DNA of 64,000 bases. Source: Bettongia penicillata ogilbyi. Lineage: Eukaryota; Chordata; Mammalia; Diprotodontia; Potoroidae. Location of the stretch: positions 879,423-943,422 of the forward strand of contig JAJHZJ010000695.1 in the NCBI GenBank assembly GCA_023548195.1, written 5' to 3'. The translations under genes and the position numbers were made by a program. Below, piece after piece: positions 58,806 to 64,000 of the stretch; the first letter of the stretch is position 1; every line of letters starts with the position of its first letter. The notes under the pieces were generated by a model. The model saw only the letters and a list, made by a program, of their open reading frames with translations. It was not told the origin of the DNA and ran no database searches.

Positions 58806-60155
58806 CTTCTTCAAGGTCTTTGAGTTGAGGATGGAGCATGCTACTAAACTTATTACAAACTTTTGTGATGTCATTTTGGTCCTCTTGGAAAAGGAAGGGC
58901 AACAACTCAGAATATCTAATATTTACCTTCCTGATCTTCAGAAGATTCTGGGATGAAAGCGGGTATGGGAAGATAAGGAAAGGAGCACTGTTAGGCATCT
59001 TGTTGAGATTTAATTTTATTCCATTTATTGCATATGAAAATAGTTGCCTGCCCTACTTTCTTAAACAATTTTACATGCTTATCCTTCTACGTATTGTCTA
59101 TTCTCTTCTATGCCTCCCTTCCTTATAACTTGACTCATGCTCCTCTCCACTCTCTAAACTGGACTCCCTTTTCTCCTTCCCCTGGGGGAGAAATTGTCCA
59201 GGCTCACCTCTGTCTTTAGATAGCAATGTACACTAATCTAACCTGATTGCTTTTTGGATGATGTTGGTGATGGTGCTGGTGATGACGACGATGATGATGA
59301 CGATGATGATGACGATGATGATGATGATGATAGCTCACATTAACAGAGTGTTGAAGGGATGATTTTACAATTATTACCCCCACCTGATCCTCATAATAAT
59401 ATTGTAAAGCAGATACTATTATTATCCTCATTTTATAGCTGAGGAAACTTTGGGTAAATGTCCAAATCATCTGACTAGTCTGCATCTGAGGTAGGAAATG
59501 ACCTCTTGTACCTTTGGCTCTATTACCAACAGAACATCCACAGCATTGCTGAAGTTGGGAGATGAATAGGGAGATAGGGAGACAAAAGAGGCCCTCTGGG
59601 TCTTTCTCACTCCATTGGCCTAGCATTATTTCCCTTCCCTCTATATATCTAATGCTCTGCCCTCAAACCCCATCGATCTTGAGGCCCCAGGGAGGCTATA
59701 CTTCTCTAACTATGCTTCTCAGTTCAAGCCACAACCTCTACCATCCATCCCAAAACAAGTGCCCTTGGCCAAGAGGTCTTTCCTCATGAGAACTGAGCCT
59801 GACTCAGCATTGGACTGAATGCCATCGAAGAGAGTTCTTCACTAGAACTCTTTCCACAGGGGCAAACCCAAGGGTCTCTGTGTCTCCCTGCCTTTAGTTA
59901 GTATGTCTTTATCAATTCCACTCTAATCAGTTGTCTTTGGTAATTATTCTCTCCTTAAGTACTTCTCTAGTCTTCCTCTATTTGTTTCTGTTTCAGGTAC
60001 TAAAAGTCAGCTGTACTCAGGCTCAGGAGTAAACAATGTAAATTTAACGAGGAGTGGATTTTTGGTGCCAGGGAGAAAGCAGCAAACCAACTGCAAATTA
60101 GAGGAAAAACAATCGTAAAGAATGTAGCTAATAGCAAGCCTGGAAACACAGTGGT
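58806..60155. other. Intergenic stretch with a GAT repeat and a MIR
   Basis: No gene is recognised. (GATGAC/GAT)n at 59,257-59,332. Minus-strand MIR at 59,375-59,510 ('ctcattttatagctgaggaa'). The small open frames are unsupported. Confidence 0.6.
59257..59332. repeat. (GAT/GAC)n trinucleotide repeat
   Basis: Pure GATGATGAC-type units at 59,281-59,331, preceded by degenerate GGT/GAT units. The histidine-rich minus-strand frame through it is compositional. Confidence 0.95.
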
Positions 60156-60157
60156 GC

Positions 60158-63100
60158 GCTAAATGTTTTCTTTTGTTTTTCTTTGTCTCTAAACACATTT
60201 AATGTTTGTCCCCCAAATTACATGTAAAAACAATTTTTAACATTTATTTTTTTAAAATTTAATTTCTAAATTTTTTCTCCCTTCCTCCCTCTCCTTACCC
60301 CTCATTTAGAATGGCAAACAATTTGATATAGGTTACACATGTGCAGTCATAAAAAGATATCTTTTCATATTTCATTTTCTGAAAGAAAACAGAGCCCAAG
60401 CAAATCCCCCCAAAATAAAGTATTTTTTAAAGTATGTTTTGTTCTCTATTCCATCTCCATCAGTTTCTCTGGATACAGATACCATTTTTCATTAAGAGTC
60501 CTTCAGAATTGTTTTGAATCACGGTATTGCTGAGAAAAGCCAAGTCATTTGCTGCTCTTCTTTGCTCAGTGCTGCTGTTACTGTGTACAGTGTTTTCCTA
60601 GCTCTGCTAATTCATTTTACCTCAATTCAGGTAAGTTTTTTCAGATCTTTCCAAGAACATTCTGCTTATTATCTCTGATAGTACAACAATATTTCATCAA
60701 AATAATATACCCTAATTTGTCCAGCCATTCCCCAATGGATAGGCATTCCTTCAATTTCCAATACTTTGCCACCACTAAAGGTGCTGCAATAGATATTTTT
60801 GTACATATAGATCCTTTCCTTTTTTCTTTTCTTTTTTTTTTTAATTTCTTTGGGATTCAATACAGTTAAGTTGTTTCCCATTCTTACATGGAATGCTGAT
60901 ACTTATAACTCTTGAGAATTTTGTCATTATTAGGGCAGTTAGTAGGAGTATAAATAAGGGAACAGGTGTGAGGTGAACATGATGGAATGATATCTAAAAA
61001 ATTAAATTAAGGAGTGGTATTTCCGGGTCAAATGGTATGCACAATTTGATCACCCTTTGGGCATAGATCCAAATTGCTCTACATAATGGTTTAATTGGTT
61101 CCCAACTCCATGAAGAATACATTAATATCTTAATTTTCATTTATCATTTTCATTTTCTGTCATATTAGCCAATCTAATAGGTGTGAGTTGGTCACTCAGA
61201 GTTGTTTTAATTTGCATTTCTCTAATCAGTAGTGATGTAGAGCATTTTTTATATGACTGTAGATAACTTCAGTTACTTCATCTGAAAACTGCCTGTTCAT
61301 ATTCTTTAACCATTTATCAATTGGGGAATATTCTTATTTCTATAAAGTTAACTCAGTTCTCTATATATTTAAGAAATGACTCCTTTACTAGAGAAACTTC
61401 CCAAAATTTTTTCACTCTTGTGATTTTGTGTATTTTCCTTCATCCTATTTCCCCCCTGCTTATCTACTCTCTCTTTCTCCTTTAATTCTGTCCATCCTCA
61501 AGTGTTTTGCTTCTGACTACTGCTTCCTGCAGTGCATCTTTTTATCTCACCACTCTTTCTCTTATCCCCTTCCCCTCCTACTTTCTGTAGGGTAAAATAG
61601 ATTGCCATACCCAACTGAGTGTCTATGTTACTCTCTGTTTCTGAGTCAATTGAATGTAAATGAAAGTAAATGATCAAGGTCTTTCCCCACCTCCCCCATC
61701 TTCCTCTCCACAATAAAAACTTTTTTGTGCTCTTTCATGAGAGATAATTTATCAGATTCTACCTTTACTGTTCCCTTTTTCCCACTGTATTTCTCTTTCT
61801 TACTCCTTAATTTTTTTAGATATCATTAGATGTCATTCCATTCCATTCAATTCACACTTCTACCGTTATTTAAACTCCCACTAACTGCCCTAATAATACA
61901 AAAATTCTTTAAAGGTAGTATCAGTTTCCCATGTAGGAGTGGAAACAATTTAACCTTACTGAATACCTTATGATTTTTTATTTCCTGTTTACCTTTTTAC
62001 ATTTTTCAAACCTTGTATTTGAAAGATAACTTTTCTATTTAGCTCTGGTCTTTTCATCAGGCATGCTTGAAAGTCTTCTCTTACAATAAATATGCACTTT
62101 TTTCCCCTGAAGGATTATACTCAGTTCTACTGGATATGTGATTCTTGGTTTTTACCCTGGCTTCTTTTCCCTCTGGATTATCATGTTCTAAGTCCTGAGA
62201 TTCTTTAATGTAGAAATTGTTATGTTATCTTGACTGTGGCCTCATGATATCTGATTTGTTTGGTTTTGTTTTCCTGGATGCTTATAATATTTTCTCCTTG
62301 ACCTGGGAGCTCTGAAATTTGGTTCTGATATTCCTGGAAGATTTTATTTTCAAATCTCTTTCAGGAAATATTCAGGTGAATTCTTTCAATTTCTATTTTA
62401 CACTCCATTTCTAGAATAGGTAGTTTTCCTTGATATTTTCATTTTTTGATAGAGGCTTTCAGGTAGTCCAATAATTTTTAAATTATCTCTCCTTGATCTG
62501 TTTCCCATGTTGTGTTTCTGATGAGATATTTCATATTTTCTTCTATTTTTTCATCCTTTTGATTTTATTTTATTGTTTCTTGATGTCTCATGGACCTCAT
62601 TAGCTTCCACTGGTACAATTCTATTTTTTAAGGAATGCTATTTTTTGGTGAGTTTATGTATCTCCTTTCATTTTTGACCAGTTGTACTTTTTATATTCTT
62701 TTCGTCAGTGATTTTTTTGTATTTCTTTTTCCCTTTGACCAATTCTGCCTTTCATGGCATTCTTCTCTTCATTGGACTTTAGTATATCTTTATTTGGTCA
62801 ATATTGCTTTTTTAAAAGTTCTATTTAGTGGGTTTTTATACTTCAAAAAAAATTTGACTTATTCTATTGTGTTGTTATTTGAAGATTTTTTAAAAGTATT
62901 TTGTGCCTCTTTTACTAAACTGTCAATTCTTTTTTTATCACTCTCATTCCTTTTTTTTTTCATTTTTTTCTTCTACCTTTGTTACTTGATTTTTAAAATC
63001 CTTTTGAGCTCTTCCAAGAATTATTTTTGGGCCTGAGACCAATTCATTGATTTCTTTGAGGCTTTTGATGTAGCAGTTTTGACTTTTCTTTCTTTTTCTG

Positions 63101-63870
63101 AGTTTATGTTTTTATCTTCCCTGTCACCACAGTAACTTTTCATGGTCAGGATCTTTTTCTCTTGCTTGCTCATTTTTCCAAAATGTTTTTTACTTTTAAA
63201 TTTATGTGAAAGTTGGATAGTTTATGCTCCCAGGCTGGAGGGAACACTGTCCCAAACTTCAGGGTTTTGTTTTTGTTTGTTTGTGCAACTTATCTCAGAG
63301 CTAGTTCTTGGGGTTTGTAAGTTTTCAGTTCTTCCAAGGTAGTAAATACACCTCTAAGAAGAGGTGTATTTAGTACTCTCCTGGACTGTGCTCTGGTCTG
63401 TAAGAAACCACAAGCACTCTTTTTCACCCTGGAACCTGACCCAGGACTTTGATCCAGATCGCATATCGGCAATACAACAGAGTCATGCACCCAGTGCCAA
63501 CAAAGGGACCCATGTAATTTTCTTCTAACCAGTTGTCTGAGTCCCTTATCATCTGTGGACTGAGAGCTCTGAAAGTCACAACTGAAGCCTCTGAACCACT
63601 CACCCCCAAGGCCTGATGAAGATTTGCTGGGGCAAGTTTACCTCTGCTGGTATAACCTAAGCTGAACTGTGTTCCACTCTCACCTTGGTAGGTCAGACCT
63701 TTCCTACCATGTTTTGAGTTGTCCTGGGCTAGAAAATTGTTTTACCCAATCATTTTGTGGGTTCTACCCCTCCGGAATTTGTTTCAAGGCTTTATTTAAT
63801 AAGTTATTTAGAGGCAAATTTGGGAGAGCTCAGTCAAGTCCTTGCCTTTTCTCTGTTATCTTGGCTCCCA
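60158..63870 (-). mobile_element. L1 with ORF2 catalytic core deleted, minus strand, with 5' and 3' ends
   Basis: From the left: T-rich stretch at 60,158-60,183 (tail), 3'UTR (to about 60,650), ORF2 C-terminal relic (60,650-61,420; GMPIHWGMAGQIRVYY), direct join to ORF1-ORF2 spacer (61,430-61,960), ORF1 relic (about 61,990-63,180), and 5'UTR (63,200-63,870) ending at 'atcttggctccca'. Both element ends are present, but endonuclease and RT are missing. Breakpoints differ from those of the 52-55 kb element. Confidence 0.78.
63343..63372. repeat. 12-bp perfect inverted repeat in the L1 5'UTR
   Basis: 'taaatacacctc' and 'gaggtgtattta' around a 6-base loop. Other L1 copies (near 4,085-4,110) lack the left arm in this form. 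Confidence 0.85.
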
Positions 63871-64000
63871 CAAAATATTCCTGAAGGGAAAATCATCAGA
63901 CTAGGCTAAATTGCTAAAGGTTAGTTGATTTTGCATGAGATAATATAGTCATGAAGGAATGCAAGATTGGCAGGAACTGAGTTTACCTCATGGAAGACTC
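63871..64000. other. Right edge, no feature seen
   Basis: Sequence flanking the L1 5' end. Too short to classify. Confidence 0.5.

Noticed and set aside
59216..59626. 136-codon minus-strand frame with a histidine run
   Set aside because: It crosses a GAT repeat and a MIR. The histidines come from the repeat.
1..64000. CRISPR arrays, operons, phage or bacterial insertion sequences
   Set aside because: Nothing of this kind is present. The repeats are interspersed eukaryotic retroelements and microsatellites.
1..64000. Beta-globin genes, often neighbours of family 51/52 receptors in mammals
   Set aside because: No globin-like exon was seen on either strand. The neighbourhood cannot be inferred from this window.

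Overview
The window is an AT-rich mammalian nuclear sequence with no bacterial features. The repeat families point to a marsupial. These are MAR1-type tRNA SINEs, tRNA SINEs with an RTE-derived tail, L1 elements with a long ORF1-ORF2 spacer, and an L1-derived HAL1 element. An opossum is plausible, but the species cannot be fixed from sequence alone. The only host genes I can support are class I (fish-like) olfactory receptors of family 51. All are single coding exons on the minus strand: one pseudogene (A, about 14.3-15.2 kb) and two intact genes (B, 18.2-19.2 kb; C, 42.5-43.5 kb). The left edge of the window is a paralogous copy of the receptor 5' flank, so a fourth receptor should begin just outside the window.

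Layout. 1-1.8 kb: 5' flank of the off-window receptor. 1.6-4.7 kb: L1 fragments of both orientations. 4.7-7.4 kb: SINEs and a large inverted repeat made of two RTE 3' ends around a polypurine tract. 7.4-16.7 kb: receptor unit A with its flanks. 16.7-20.6 kb: unit B. 20.6-29.1 kb: an old minus-strand L1 carrying a nested, nearly complete HAL1 (22.73-25.70 kb) bounded by a perfect 16-bp target-site duplication. 29.1-31.4 kb: remnants of a receptor unit without a receptor, marking tandem-duplication junctions. 31.4-33.0 kb: sequence I do not recognise. 33.0-47.6 kb: receptor unit C, interrupted by a plus-strand HAL1/L1-ORF2 composite (33.78-37.87 kb). 47.6-64 kb: no gene recognised. That stretch holds SINEs, an RTE end, a diverged direct duplication (50.2-52.2 and 56.1-58.3 kb), two minus-strand L1s lacking the ORF2 catalytic core, and two long trinucleotide repeats.

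The receptors arose by tandem duplication of units carrying a 3' flank, the coding exon, a 5' flank and a distal block. B and C are 94% identical in protein, but the divergence is mosaic. The N-terminal and C-terminal parts differ by about 1-2% of nucleotides, and the TM4-EL2-TM5 segment by about 14%, close to the flanks. This suggests gene conversion within the coding exon. Each receptor would be expressed monogenically in olfactory neurons. A homeodomain-like plus O/E-like site pair lies about 0.7 kb upstream of each start and is a candidate promoter. The most unusual structures are the retrotransposon assemblies: the nested HAL1 with a short tandem-monomer 5'UTR, the HAL1-to-ORF2 chimera, and the two core-deleted L1s.
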